Assembly: GCA_002307275.1 (NCBI GenBank)
Contig: DBTX01000008.1
Span: 32,784-96,783 of the forward strand
Direction of reading: 5' to 3'
Length of the DNA stretch: 64,000 bases
From: Hungateiclostridiaceae bacterium UBA1305
GTDB lineage: Bacteria; Bacillota; Clostridia; Acetivibrionales; DTU013
Part shown: positions 32,301-41,067 of the stretch, piece after piece
Layout: every line of letters starts with the position of its first letter
Numbering within the stretch: position 1 is the first letter of the stretch
Notes under the pieces: generated by a model
The model's database searches: none
Told to the model about the DNA's origin: nothing
The model's input: the letters and a program-made list of their open reading frames with translations, nothing else
Made by a program: the position numbers and the translations under genes

Positions 32301-34928
32301 TTACTTCATTTCATGCTCGTTATTCCCGTTATAAGCGGTCCTGTAAATCGTCTCAAGCTCGCTTACCAGCGGCAGTCTTGGATTTGCTGTCGTGCATTGA
32401 TCTCCGAAAGCCTTATCCGCAAGCTCGCTCACCTTTTCATTGAACCTTCTGCTGTCTACCTTGCATTCAGCTATGGTCATAGGCATATTCAATTCCATCA
32501 TCAAGGCCCTGACTGCCTGAATCAGACTCCGCACTCCCTCCTGCACCGTTGAAGCCGGAAGGCCAAGTGCTTTTGCTATTTCTGCATATTTTTTATCTGC
32601 GATGAAGGTCTCATATTTCGGGAAAGCAACAAATTTTGTTGGCTTTTGAGCATTGTATTCTATGACATAGGGCAATAACACCGCATTCGCCCTGCCGTGC
32701 GGAATATGGAATTCGCCGCCCAGCTTGTGAGCCAGACTGTGATTTACGCCAAGAAACGCATTGGTAAAGGCCATACCTGCAATACAGGAAGCATTGTGCA
32801 TTTTCTCTCTGGCAAGACGGTTGTTCCCATCCTTATAAGCTATGGGCAGGTATTCAAATACCAGTTGGATCGCTTTGATTGCAAGGCCATCGGTAAAATC
32901 CGAGGCCAATATGGACACATAGGCTTCAATCGCATGCGTGAGTACATCAAGTCCGGTATCTGCCGTTACGCCTGGCGGTACGGTCATCACATATTCCGGA
33001 TCGATGATTGCCACATCCGGTGTCAATTCATAATCAGCCAGAGGATATTTCACATTCCGTTCCGTATCTGTAATAACCGCAAAGGAAGTCACTTCGGAGC
33101 CCGTTCCTGAAGTGGTCGGTATCGCTACCATTTGGGCTTTCTTCCCTAATTTCGGGAACTTGTAGACTCTTTTGCGGATATCCAGGAATTTGATCTTCAT
33201 CGAGTTGAAATCTGCATCCGGGTGCTCATAGAAGAGCCACATCCCTTTGGCTGCGTCAATTGCCGATCCGCCGCCCAGAGCGATGATCACGTCCGGTTTG
33301 AACCTGTTCATCTGCTCACAGCCCTTCATGATGGTGTTCACGGAAGGATCCGGCTCAACCTCGGCGAATATTTCACAATGAACATACTGCTGCCGCTTTC
33401 TCAGGTAATACAACACCTTGTCAACATACCCCGCTTTCACCATATATGGGTCGGTTACGATGAAGGCCTTTGAAATGTCGGGCATATCAGTCAGATACCG
33501 GGTTGCGCCGAATTCAAAGTAAATTTTCTCTGGAATCTTGAACCACTGCATATTTACCTTTCTCCTTGCAACCCTCTTTTTGTTGAGCAGGTTCACCACA
33601 GAAACATTCTGCGTAGTGGAATTCTTCCCGTAAGAACCGCAGCCCAATGTCAGCGACGGCATGGTGGTATTGTAAATATCTCCGATGGCGCCGTGGGTGG
33701 ATGGTGAATTGACCATCAGACGGCCGGCTTTCACTCTGTTGGAAAACTCATCAATGACGTTCTCATCCTGTGAATGGATAACTGCAGAATGGCCCAGTCC
33801 GCCGAACTCGACCATTTGTTCCGCTCTATTGATACCTTCACTGGAAGAATCAACGATATAATAAGCCAGAATCGGGCTTAGCTTTTCCCTTGACAGCGGA
33901 TACTCCGGTCCAACCTCCTCCTGATAGGCAATCAGGATCTTTGTGGTTTCAGGTACTGTCAGCCCAGCCAGTTCGGCTATCGTGAAGGCAGATTGTCCGA
34001 CCACACTTGGATTCATGGCGCATTTGTCCTCATCTATGGCAGTTTTGGCAAGCTTCTCTGTTTCCTCCGGGGTAAGAAATACACATCCGTTTTCCTTCAT
34101 AAAAACTTCAAAATCCCCTGATATTTCCCTGTCTACGATAACAGCCTGTTCTGAAGCACAAATCATACCGTTATCGAAGGTTTTTGACAGGATAAGATCC
34201 GTTACTGCTCTCTTCAGATTGGCTGTTTTTTCGATATAACAGGGCACATTTCCGGGTCCGACACCAAGAGCGGGTTTTCCTGTGCTATATGCCGACTGGA
34301 CCATTCCGGCTCCTCCGGTCGCAAGAATCAGAGATATATCCTTGTGGTTCATCAACAGCCGGGTAGACTCGATGGAAGGTTTCTCGACCCATTGAATGCA
34401 GCCTTCCGGCGCTCCGGCTGACAATGCTGCTTCTCTCAGGATTCTTGCCGCCTCTGCGCTGCACTTCTGAGCAGAAGGGTGGAATGCAAATATAATCGGA
34501 TTTCTTGTTTTTATGGCAATCAGCGCTTTAAACATCGTTGTCGAGGTTGGATTGGTTACCGGAGTAACGGCTGCTATTACACCAACGGGTTCTGCCACCT
34601 CATTGTAACCTTCGTTTTCATTTTCATTAATTATTCCGACAGTCTTGATATCTTTAATACTGTTATAAATGTATTCCGTAGCAAAAATGTTTTTTGTGAT
34701 TTTGTCTTCATAGACTCCCCTGCCTGTTTCCTCCACTGCCATTTTGGCAAGCCTCATCTGGTCATTCAGCCCTGCGATTGCCATGCTCTTGACGATTTCG
34801 TCAATTCTCCCCTGATCGAAATGCATAAACTGCTCAAGTGCCTTTAGTGCCCTGGAAGCCAAATCGTCAATGGATGTTTTTACTTCCAACGAATCATTGT
34901 TTTCCTGAGTTTTCATTTTCTCTGACAT
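32301..34928 (-). CDS. adhE: Bifunctional acetaldehyde-CoA/alcohol dehydrogenase AdhE
   Basis: 875 residues, the normal AdhE length. The N-terminal aldehyde dehydrogenase (about 1-440) has the catalytic Cys in FDNGMICASEQ and GVGPGNVPCYIE; the C-terminal iron alcohol dehydrogenase (about 455-870) has GGGSAIDAAKGMW, PTTSGTGSEVTSFAVI, HAIEAYVS and the metal-binding HSLAHKLGGEFHIPHGRAN. It converts acetyl-CoA to ethanol using two NADH and forms spirosomes in related bacteria. GGAGG lies 9 nt before the ATG. Two Rex-type boxes cover its promoter, which fits NADH-responsive control. Confidence 0.97.
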   Translation of the reverse strand: MSEKMKTQENNDSLEVKTSIDDLASRALKALEQFMHFDQGRIDEIVKSMAIAGLNDQMRLAKMAVEETGRGVYEDKITKNIFATEYIYNSIKDIKTVGIINENENEGYNEVAEPVGVIAAVTPVTNPTSTTMFKALIAIKTRNPIIFAFHPSAQKCSAEAARILREAALSAGAPEGCIQWVEKPSIESTRLLMNHKDISLILATGGAGMVQSAYSTGKPALGVGPGNVPCYIEKTANLKRAVTDLILSKTFDNGMICASEQAVIVDREISGDFEVFMKENGCVFLTPEETEKLAKTAIDEDKCAMNPSVVGQSAFTIAELAGLTVPETTKILIAYQEEVGPEYPLSREKLSPILAYYIVDSSSEGINRAEQMVEFGGLGHSAVIHSQDENVIDEFSNRVKAGRLMVNSPSTHGAIGDIYNTTMPSLTLGCGSYGKNSTTQNVSVVNLLNKKRVARRKVNMQWFKIPEKIYFEFGATRYLTDMPDISKAFIVTDPYMVKAGYVDKVLYYLRKRQQYVHCEIFAEVEPDPSVNTIMKGCEQMNRFKPDVIIALGGGSAIDAAKGMWLFYEHPDADFNSMKIKFLDIRKRVYKFPKLGKKAQMVAIPTTSGTGSEVTSFAVITDTERNVKYPLADYELTPDVAIIDPEYVMTVPPGVTADTGLDVLTHAIEAYVSILASDFTDGLAIKAIQLVFEYLPIAYKDGNNRLAREKMHNASCIAGMAFTNAFLGVNHSLAHKLGGEFHIPHGRANAVLLPYVIEYNAQKPTKFVAFPKYETFIADKKYAEIAKALGLPASTVQEGVRSLIQAVRALMMELNMPMTIAECKVDSRRFNEKVSELADKAFGDQCTTANPRLPLVSELETIYRTAYNGNNEHEMK

Positions 34929-34993
34929 TTTCTATTACCTCCTGTCACGATATTATTTCCAACTATACAGATAATTTATTTGATTGCACCGCA

Positions 34994-35045
34994 TTGTTAA
35001 TTAATTAACAATTTAATTATAGTCCATTTGTTAATTAATTGTCAA
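34994..35045 (-). promoter_or_regulatory. adhE promoter with two Rex-type operators
   Basis: On the minus strand the -35 is TTGACA (35045-35040), the spacer 18 bp and the -10 TATAAT (35021-35016). A perfect 18-bp palindrome TTGTTAATTAATTAACAA (34994-35011) lies just downstream of the -10, and a near copy TTGTTAATTAATTGTCAA (35028-35045) overlaps the -35. Both fit the Rex consensus TTGTTAANNNNTTAACAA, so high NADH should release repression. The rex gene is not in the window. Confidence 0.85.
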
Positions 35046-35251
35046 TGTTTTATTAGAGAAAATAGCAATAATCTGTTTTCAAGTCGGAAGATTTAGAAAT
35101 AGCTGCATGGAAATTGTAGAATAATACAGCTATAATGAAAGACAGTGAAATTGGTGAGGCACATTGTTGAGTGAATGGTTGGATACGCAGGATGTGTATT
35201 GAAGTAAGTCTGATAGAATTATAGTAAATTTTAGCAAATTTTAGGTATAAA

Positions 35252-35869
35252 TTATTCTTCTATATCATCTCCGAGGTTCAATTGAACTTCGACTGAAGCA
35301 GTCAAATTTTCAAGTTCATCACCGGATTTTTCATCCATATGCAGGATATAGTTCAAATCAATAAAATCGCCGTTAGTCAGTCTAAAGCTTCTCATTGTGG
35401 AATAATTTTCGTCAGTATTGCCATTGTTCGCTTTCATAAGCTGTAAAAAACTTCTATCTTTAAAAAGAGTCTCATTGAAAATCAGGAGTTTACCCTTTTT
35501 TATAGTCAGTTTCATATTCTCTAAAAATGAATCATATACCAAATCATAACCCATGCCATATTCAGAATTTTTTAAGGTAACATTGACATTCAAATCCTTC
35601 AATATAAGCGACTTGTAATTATTATAAACCCTTATCACACCATTATACTCTTTTCCAGGATACCATAATTCGTTACCCAGCAAGTCCCCTTCACAAACAG
35701 TCCGACCCTGCTCATCCACAGTAACTGTAACATCCGGCTTATTCAAATCAGCATTTGCATAGGTAATACTTAAAACACCCTGAAATAAACAAATGGCAAC
35801 TATTACAATTAAAATAATATTCAATACTTTTTTCACTGTATCTTTCCCACTTTTTATCACACATACCAC
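35252..35869 (-). CDS. Exported protein of unknown function in the SipW cluster
   Basis: 205 residues with an N-terminal hydrophobic signal/anchor (VLNIILIVIVAICLFQGVLS) and a mature part of mixed strands (VTVTVDEQGRTVCEGDLLG, LTIKKGKLLIFNETLF, MRSFRLTNGDFIDLNYILH). It ends in a beta-rich stretch like small surface or matrix proteins. No family was recognised. The start codon is GTG and uncertain; a later GTG near 35839 would also give a signal peptide. It follows the DUF5305-like gene on the same strand, suggesting a shared role at the cell surface. Confidence 0.65.
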   Translation of the reverse strand: MVCVIKSGKDTVKKVLNIILIVIVAICLFQGVLSITYANADLNKPDVTVTVDEQGRTVCEGDLLGNELWYPGKEYNGVIRVYNNYKSLILKDLNVNVTLKNSEYGMGYDLVYDSFLENMKLTIKKGKLLIFNETLFKDRSFLQLMKANNGNTDENYSTMRSFRLTNGDFIDLNYILHMDEKSGDELENLTASVEVQLNLGDDIEE

Positions 35870-35994
35870 CTCGCATATGCTTAATATTGTAAATTAATTC
35901 GCACGGTTTTCACCCCCACTAAAAAATAGTTTGAAGTACTTCATTGTGATTATCTTAAATAGTACATATGTAGTATCTGTGTACTTCATTAAAA

Positions 35995-37173
35995 TCAGGA
36001 TGAAGTGTTTTCACCTGTAACCGGATTAGGTTTCATGATAATGTGTTCATGTTCACCCTGGTCTTTATTTATTTTGCTGATATATTCCCACAGGTCAAAC
36101 AAGTACATCCTTTCATTATCATAAACAAAAAACCATGAAATGCTGCTGTATTCGGAATCATACCTGTATAAAACCGGTTTCTGGATCTCATCTGAAATCC
36201 TGATCAGGTCGTCGATCGATCTGACCATTATGTAGTTGCAATAATCATCAGATTTTGCATTGCTCAAAGCTGCAAGTCGATTCCCATATTTTTTGAAGAT
36301 TTTATCCAATGCCTTTAAATAATCACTCTTTCGAGGCTTGGTTGCAGTAAAAAAGATTATAAATACCAGCAGAATTACCAGCAAACCTGCACCTGCACCA
36401 TATGAGATTAAAAGCAAGGTATTCACAGGAAGCAGCACCTTTTTTACTTCTTCAATTGCTCCCGGTTTCTCCGGCAACTCATTTTTCGTTATACTGAAGC
36501 TGTTACTACCTAACGGAATAACTATGGATTGGGATGCCTTATCTTCGATCAACCCTTTACCCGTATCGGCATGCAAATTAATATTCATTGTGACTATAAG
36601 CCTTGTTTGAAGGCTTAATTTCGAAGCTTCAATCACTTTTTGGGCAAAGTCGTTGTAATCTGAATATTTTAGTGAAACATTCTTTGTGATCGAAACAGCT
36701 TTGTCCGTCAGTTCCAGCGAAGACTCCGGTAAAAGATTATATTCCTTTTTCCATACTGCTTTGACTGCCGATTCCGTTTTATCTCCACTTTCAACAACTT
36801 TTGCATTATCTCCGGCCTCATTCTGTCCGTTCTGGTATCCCTCTATCACCGCCACAATATTATAATCCGCCTTAATATCGGCTTGCTTGTCTCCATTGAA
36901 TTCATACGAGAAAACAGCCTGGATGATATCGGAAAATTCCGTTATATACACTCCCCCTTCCTCCTGGCTGGGCGCCGTATTTAAAATATTCGGTTTTAGT
37001 AGGACTTCGTAGTTTATGTTCCCTTTACTGCTCCATGTAAAGGCTTTATTTTTTACATTCTTGAAATTTGGTGTAGTTAACTCAAAATAAAATAAAAATG
37101 GCAAAACTATTATCAGCACGCTCGCAAGAGGAATAACTACCCTCTTCAAATTTCTGTTAATACCTGTTTTCAT
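35995..37173 (-). CDS. DUF5305-like membrane protein
   Basis: A 392-residue protein with an N-terminal membrane segment (VVIPLASVLIIVLPFLFYF), a long extracellular beta-rich region (about 35-255; KGNINYEVLLKPN, SIVIPLGSNSFSITKN), a second membrane segment (about 260-285, LLISYGAGAGLLVILLVFII) and a cytoplasmic C-terminal domain. This matches the DUF5305 type, which often accompanies SipW-type signal peptidases and TasA-like exported proteins. Its job may be in assembly or anchoring of those proteins (inference). Divergent from the first TasA-like gene. Confidence 0.7.
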   Translation of the reverse strand: MKTGINRNLKRVVIPLASVLIIVLPFLFYFELTTPNFKNVKNKAFTWSSKGNINYEVLLKPNILNTAPSQEEGGVYITEFSDIIQAVFSYEFNGDKQADIKADYNIVAVIEGYQNGQNEAGDNAKVVESGDKTESAVKAVWKKEYNLLPESSLELTDKAVSITKNVSLKYSDYNDFAQKVIEASKLSLQTRLIVTMNINLHADTGKGLIEDKASQSIVIPLGSNSFSITKNELPEKPGAIEEVKKVLLPVNTLLLISYGAGAGLLVILLVFIIFFTATKPRKSDYLKALDKIFKKYGNRLAALSNAKSDDYCNYIMVRSIDDLIRISDEIQKPVLYRYDSEYSSISWFFVYDNERMYLFDLWEYISKINKDQGEHEHIIMKPNPVTGENTSS

Positions 37174-37510
37174 ATTGTACTCTCCTCAAACTAGTCCATA
37201 ATAATCCATCCGTCTTCGATTCTACCATATTATGTAATTTTTTCAAAGGGGAATATTTATTTTTTGGAAAATATGTCAGCATACAGGTTATACTACTAAA
37301 GTAGCATTTACTGAAGCAATTGCGTTATCAAAGTTACCTCCATTGTACCAGCGAAAATTATCCTTTTATACGCCGCAATGGGACCAGAAAAATTTTATAC
37401 TGTTAAAGGATGCTGCAATAAGCAGAAAATGCTACGCCGGCAGATAGTTTCCTGATTATTGCGGTTAATTATGATCATTGAAAATTAAATTTGAAAAGGA
37501 GATTTCTAAT
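37174..37510. other. Divergent intergenic region of the SipW cluster (337 bp)
   Basis: It separates the DUF5305-like and first TasA-like genes. A plus-strand -10-like TATACT lies near 37397. Downstream of it GCAATAA and TTATTGC (about 37413-37463) enclose a smaller AGCAGAAAATGCT hairpin, so the leader of the TasA-like gene may be structured. No known riboswitch class matches. Confidence 0.3.
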
Positions 37511-38113
37511 ATGAAAAAGACAAGGTTTTTAGTTCTTGCCCTAGCCGTAGCTGTAATGCTGATGGGCGCTGGTTATGCATGGTGGAGTGAAACCGTTACG
37601 ATTACAACAGACGTTACAACAGGGTATTTGGATGTTGATCTTGCTGCAGTAACACCAAATACAGCGAGTTCTGATTATGTGGGTGTAACAGTTACACCTG
37701 TGTCAAGCATTGAAGGCAATGACAATGGCGAAGTTTGCAATATCGACGTAACTAACTTATACCCTGGCGCTTTTGGCTCAGGTATAGTCGCTGTTAAAAA
37801 TACTGGCACAATGAAGGTCAAACTTGGCAAGCCAATTGTAACCTTTACAGATAACAATGCCGCAGTTCGTGGTTATGATTATGTTGGCATCAGCTACAGC
37901 CCGTCACTTACAGATGATAGTTCTCCAGTTTCTCTTTCCATAAACCCTAACAACGGAGAGTGCACCTTCTCCGGCGACGTATTTCTTGTTCCCGGCGAAA
38001 CCTGCTATTTTACAATCACAGCATCCATGCCTTCAAACGAACAAGGGGATGAATTTAAGAGCGATTTATCATTCAGATTTGCACCTGAATTCCTCCAGTG
38101 GAATCAGCAGTAA
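37511..38113 (+). CDS. TasA/camelysin-like exported protein with SipW-type signal peptide (1)
   Basis: 200 residues. The signal peptide ends LMGAGYAWWSETVTI, the pattern cleaved by SipW-type signal peptidases. The mature part is beta-rich (TTGYLDVDL, YPGAFGSGIVAVKNTGTMKVKL, FLVPGETCYFTITASMP, SDLSFRFAPEF), as in TasA/camelysin-family matrix or fibre proteins. The ATG at 37511 follows GGAG; the in-frame ATG at 37478 does not make a proper signal. A strong hairpin follows the gene, and a second similar gene lies 136 bp on. SipW is encoded 1 kb away. Confidence 0.82.
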   Translation: MKKTRFLVLALAVAVMLMGAGYAWWSETVTITTDVTTGYLDVDLAAVTPNTASSDYVGVTVTPVSSIEGNDNGEVCNIDVTNLYPGAFGSGIVAVKNTGTMKVKLGKPIVTFTDNNAAVRGYDYVGISYSPSLTDDSSPVSLSINPNNGECTFSGDVFLVPGETCYFTITASMPSNEQGDEFKSDLSFRFAPEFLQWNQQ

Positions 38114-38130
38114 TATTTGTTCAATTACGC

Positions 38131-38157
38131 AAAGCAGAGGTTCATTGCCTCTGCTTT
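38131..38157 (+). terminator. Intercistronic hairpin after the first TasA-like gene
   Basis: AAAGCAGAGG (38131-38140) and CCTCTGCTTT (38148-38157) form a perfect 10-bp stem with a 7-nt loop. The T tail is short, so partial termination or mRNA stabilisation are both possible, giving more of the first protein than the second. Confidence 0.6.
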
Positions 38158-38170
38158 GTCGATTTAAATC

Positions 38171-38222
38171 AAGTGCCCAGCTCCCTTGTTTACTAAAGTT
38201 ATACAGGAAAGCTGAGCACTTC
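38171..38222 (+). repeat. Second intercistronic inverted repeat before the second TasA-like gene
   Basis: AAGTGCCCAGCT (from 38171) pairs with AGCTGAGCACTT (to 38222) with one bulge/mismatch and a ~27-nt loop. It ends about 28 bp before the next start and may shield the mRNA end or tune initiation. Confidence 0.4.
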
Positions 38223-38249
38223 ATTATATGAAGAAGGGAGGAAATTGCT

Positions 38250-38999
38250 ATGAACCAGGTTAAGCTTCTTGCTCTCATACTTTTACTTTCACTCTCTATT
38301 TTAGGAGCAGGGTACGCGTATTGGAGCGAAACTGTAACGATAAACGAAACTGTTTCTACAGGAGAATTGAGTGTGGAATTTGAACCCTATGATAATCGGA
38401 TTGAAGTAGAGGATCCGATGGTTCTTTATAACAACAATCCAATAGATTTTCCGGATTGCAGAGTAGTACCGTTTACTTTACAGGATGCCAACCATACGTT
38501 GTCTGCAGGATTTGTCAACGTATTCCCTGGACTATATTACAGTGTACCTTTTAAAATAAAGAATAATGGTACAATACCAGCTATTTTCAAACGCTGTACT
38601 GTAACCAGTGATATGGATGACTCATACATTCATCCTGGAGAAAGCGAGGCAGATTTACTATTACAACTCAATGAAAACTTAAAGATAAGCAGTCTTTATT
38701 TTAAGATTTTTGACAGTAACGATAATAAGATAGGCCAGACAATATACTGCGTTAGTGAAACTACAATTAGCCTTGGTCAATTGGATAGCCAAATAAATTC
38801 GGTTCTTGGAAATGGCAATATTAGGCTTGAGCCTGGTCAATACCTTCAGGTGGTAAGCGATCAAGGTCAAAGTACCGTCAACAAACTGGGTGGGAAAATA
38901 AAGTTTTTGTTCAGTTCGGCCTTTGGAAATGAATTCGAAAACAGAAGGTTTAGTGTCAATATCCATATGGAATGGAAGCAGTATAATGAAATTAACTAA
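38250..38999 (+). CDS. TasA-like exported protein with SipW-type signal peptide (2)
   Basis: 249 residues with a signal ending ILGAGYAYWSETVTINETV, nearly the same as in the preceding gene, and a beta-rich mature part (TGELSVEFEPYDNR, VFPGLYYSVPFKIKNNGT, IRLEPGQYLQVVSDQG, FSVNIHMEWKQ). The common TVTI(N/T) start after the signal and the shared fold suggest a paralogue with a partner role, e.g. minor fibre subunit. GGGAGG lies 8 nt before the ATG. A terminator follows at 39026. Confidence 0.8.
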   Translation: MNQVKLLALILLLSLSILGAGYAYWSETVTINETVSTGELSVEFEPYDNRIEVEDPMVLYNNNPIDFPDCRVVPFTLQDANHTLSAGFVNVFPGLYYSVPFKIKNNGTIPAIFKRCTVTSDMDDSYIHPGESEADLLLQLNENLKISSLYFKIFDSNDNKIGQTIYCVSETTISLGQLDSQINSVLGNGNIRLEPGQYLQVVSDQGQSTVNKLGGKIKFLFSSAFGNEFENRRFSVNIHMEWKQYNEIN

Positions 39000-39025
39000 G
39001 ATCGCTCCTAAAGGTAAACTATCTT

Positions 39026-39052
39026 AAAAAGCCAGCTTAGCCTGGCTTTTTT
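39026..39052. terminator. Bidirectional terminator between the TasA-like and sipW genes
   Basis: AAAAGCCAG and CTGGCTTTT form a 9-bp stem with a 6-nt loop (CTTAGC), with T and A runs on the two sides. It lies between convergent genes. Confidence 0.8.
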
Positions 39053-39067
39053 GTTTAGATCTTTTAT

Positions 39068-40276
39068 TCAAAACTCCACCTTCTCCAGAGGCACATCTGT
39101 CCTTTGTTTGACCAGCAGAGTCGGCCAGCCGATCTTTGGAACGATCTGAACAATTTTACCTTTTATATTTTGCTGAAGCACCAGATCCGAATCAGGGGTA
39201 TTGTTATTGTCTCCCTTTGTACGATAGCTCCTTCCGCTTTTTCCATCCACTATTCCGATAATTCTATGTGATACAAGGAAATCTTCCATTTTAAACTGAA
39301 TAATATCTCCTTCAGACAATTTTTTCAAATCCTCTTCCTTTTGAATTTTTTCTACAAGGATCACATCTCCAGGCATTATTAGAGGCTCCATGCTGCCTGT
39401 TGCTATTACTGAAGGATAAACGGGAAATACACCTACGGCAAACCAGATGACGCCAATTGACAGTATGACTGTGACCATCCAGCCTGCGGGGTTTTCCTTA
39501 ATTCTTTCAGATTTTTTGATAGCTTTTGTTTCCCTGAGATATATGCTTTGCATGACAGAAAAAAAGAAAATAGGGCACATAATTCCAATTAGCGCTGCAG
39601 TAATCCACTTAAGATTTGGCAGTATTGGAGACAGCCATTGAAATGCCTGCAATATGCCCATGTATGCCGCAGCAGGGGCAATCCCTCCGATAAAAGTCAA
39701 ATAAGTGGCAAATAAATTATGACAAAAGTCTGGCACAAGATACTGCGCAATAAACTTTACAGCTTCTTCGGTATTTTTTAGTCCGGTAAATCTGGAAACC
39801 GGATAGCCAAGTAGTGTAATAAATAGTGAAATAAATATTAGCATAATAAAATTTTCTTTTTTGACAAGGCTGACTGTAATGGTTCTTCTGGCCACTTCTC
39901 TGCCTGCCACCATTGTTCCCACAGTCAATACATTCAGCAAAATACCTGTGGCCGAGTGACTGAAGGGACTCTTCCCCAAGCCGTACAAGAGTCCTGCACA
40001 GACCTGAACTGCTATATAAACTACGGAAAATATGACAGCCCACCAAAATATATTCTGTTTTGTTCTCTCAGGTATTCCAGGATGGGCCCTGGGGAAAAGC
40101 CATATGATAAAAACCAGTAATACCCATAATAATGGCTTGATGATATTGCTGAATATCCCATAATCGATATACTTGCTTACCGGAAGGTTGTCCAATAAAT
40201 AAATAATCAGCATGAATAAGACCAGCAAAAGGCATCTGCCCTTTGTTGGCCGTGTTGGTAAATATCTCTTAAGCAT
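39068..40276 (-). CDS. sipW: SipW-type (ER-like) signal peptidase I with a long multi-spanning N-terminal domain
   Basis: 402 residues. The C-terminal ~120 residues are an S26B peptidase: catalytic Ser in VIATGSMEPLIMPGDVILVE, His instead of Lys in FLVSHRIIGIVDG and Asp in RTKGDNNNTPDSD. This is the ER/SipW type that cleaves TasA-like precursors. The first ~290 residues carry about seven hydrophobic segments, far longer than a usual ~190-residue SipW. The ATG at 40276 is slightly favoured (GGAGG 11 nt upstream); an ATG at 40294 overlaps that site. It lies in line with the repeat protein, third exported protein and two-component genes. Confidence 0.85.
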   Translation of the reverse strand: MLKRYLPTRPTKGRCLLLVLFMLIIYLLDNLPVSKYIDYGIFSNIIKPLLWVLLVFIIWLFPRAHPGIPERTKQNIFWWAVIFSVVYIAVQVCAGLLYGLGKSPFSHSATGILLNVLTVGTMVAGREVARRTITVSLVKKENFIMLIFISLFITLLGYPVSRFTGLKNTEEAVKFIAQYLVPDFCHNLFATYLTFIGGIAPAAAYMGILQAFQWLSPILPNLKWITAALIGIMCPIFFFSVMQSIYLRETKAIKKSERIKENPAGWMVTVILSIGVIWFAVGVFPVYPSVIATGSMEPLIMPGDVILVEKIQKEEDLKKLSEGDIIQFKMEDFLVSHRIIGIVDGKSGRSYRTKGDNNNTPDSDLVLQQNIKGKIVQIVPKIGWPTLLVKQRTDVPLEKVEF

Positions 40277-40304
40277 TACACATTTTGCCTCCATTATAAA
40301 TTAT

Positions 40305-41054
40305 TTACTGAATAGTAGAACTATTCCCTGCATTTTCTGTTTTTACAGATTCACTTGAACCGTCTTCCGTCCCGGTCTGTGCCGGAACTGGTATTCCGTT
40401 ATCTTCACTTCCCGTAGTAGTCCCTTCAGAACCATTACCTTCTATACTAACTGTACCTGCAGCAGTTCCTCCCGTATCAATACCCTCTGTAGTAATTCCA
40501 GCTGCATTAGTGCCTTCTGTATTGCTGCCTTCTGTATTGCTGCCCTCTGTATTGCTGCCCTCTGTTGTAACTGCACCTGCATTAGTACCTTCTGTATTGC
40601 TGCCCTCTGTTGTAACTGCACCTGCATTAGTGCCTTCTGTATTGCTGCCCTCTTCGGTAACTGCACCTGCATTACTACCTTCTGTATTAGTGCCTTCTGT
40701 ATTGCCGCCCTCTGTAGTAACTGCACCTGCATTAGTGCCTTCTGTATTGCTGCCTTCTTTATTACTGCCCTCTGTGGTAACAGCATCTGAAGTAACGCGA
40801 TCCGTAGCTATGCCGCCTTCAGTAACAACTTCAGTGACTATGCCTCCAGGCGTCACACTATCCGCAGTAATTGCTGCAGGCGTTAGTTCTACAGATGGCT
40901 TTTCCTTCAAAATTGTCTTTGTTTCATATTCCGGTCGTATCACTGTTATATGGCCTTTTATTGTCAGTCGCTCATCCCACAGACCATATCCCGCATTAAC
41001 CAGCAGGAAGGCTGCCAACGTACAAAAAAATAAGATAACTAATTTGGTTCTCAC
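40305..41054 (-). CDS. Exported low-complexity repeat protein (TEGSN/TEGTN repeats)
   Basis: 249 residues from a GTG at 41054 (GGAGG 7 nt upstream). The signal ends FLLVNAGYGLWDERLTIKG, again SipW-like. After ITVIRPEYETKT, a string shared with the neighbouring exported protein, comes a Thr/Ser/Gly/Asn/Glu-rich domain of pentapeptides TEGSN/TEGTN and AGAVTTE blocks (about residues 85-205). It ends without an anchor or sorting motif. It could be a stalk, spacer or glycosylated mucin-like matrix component; function is unknown. Repeat number is likely variable between strains. Confidence 0.7.
   Translation of the reverse strand: MRTKLVILFFCTLAAFLLVNAGYGLWDERLTIKGHITVIRPEYETKTILKEKPSVELTPAAITADSVTPGGIVTEVVTEGGIATDRVTSDAVTTEGSNKEGSNTEGTNAGAVTTEGGNTEGTNTEGSNAGAVTEEGSNTEGTNAGAVTTEGSNTEGTNAGAVTTEGSNTEGSNTEGSNTEGTNAAGITTEGIDTGGTAAGTVSIEGNGSEGTTTGSEDNGIPVPAQTGTEDGSSESVKTENAGNSSTIQ
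40505..40790 (-). repeat. Minisatellite of 15-bp units with 45-bp higher-order blocks
   Basis: On the plus strand TTCTGTATTGCTGCC-type 15-mers alternate with CTCTGTTGTAACTGCACCTG plus CATTAGTG blocks at a 45-bp period. All changes keep the reading frame, as expected for a coding VNTR that expands and contracts by slippage. Confidence 0.85.
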
Positions 41055-41067
41055 ATGCACACCTCCG

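Noticed and set aside
37330..37510. c-di-GMP riboswitch upstream of the first TasA-like gene
   Set aside because: The leader has inverted repeats, but the conserved sequence elements of class I or II were not found.
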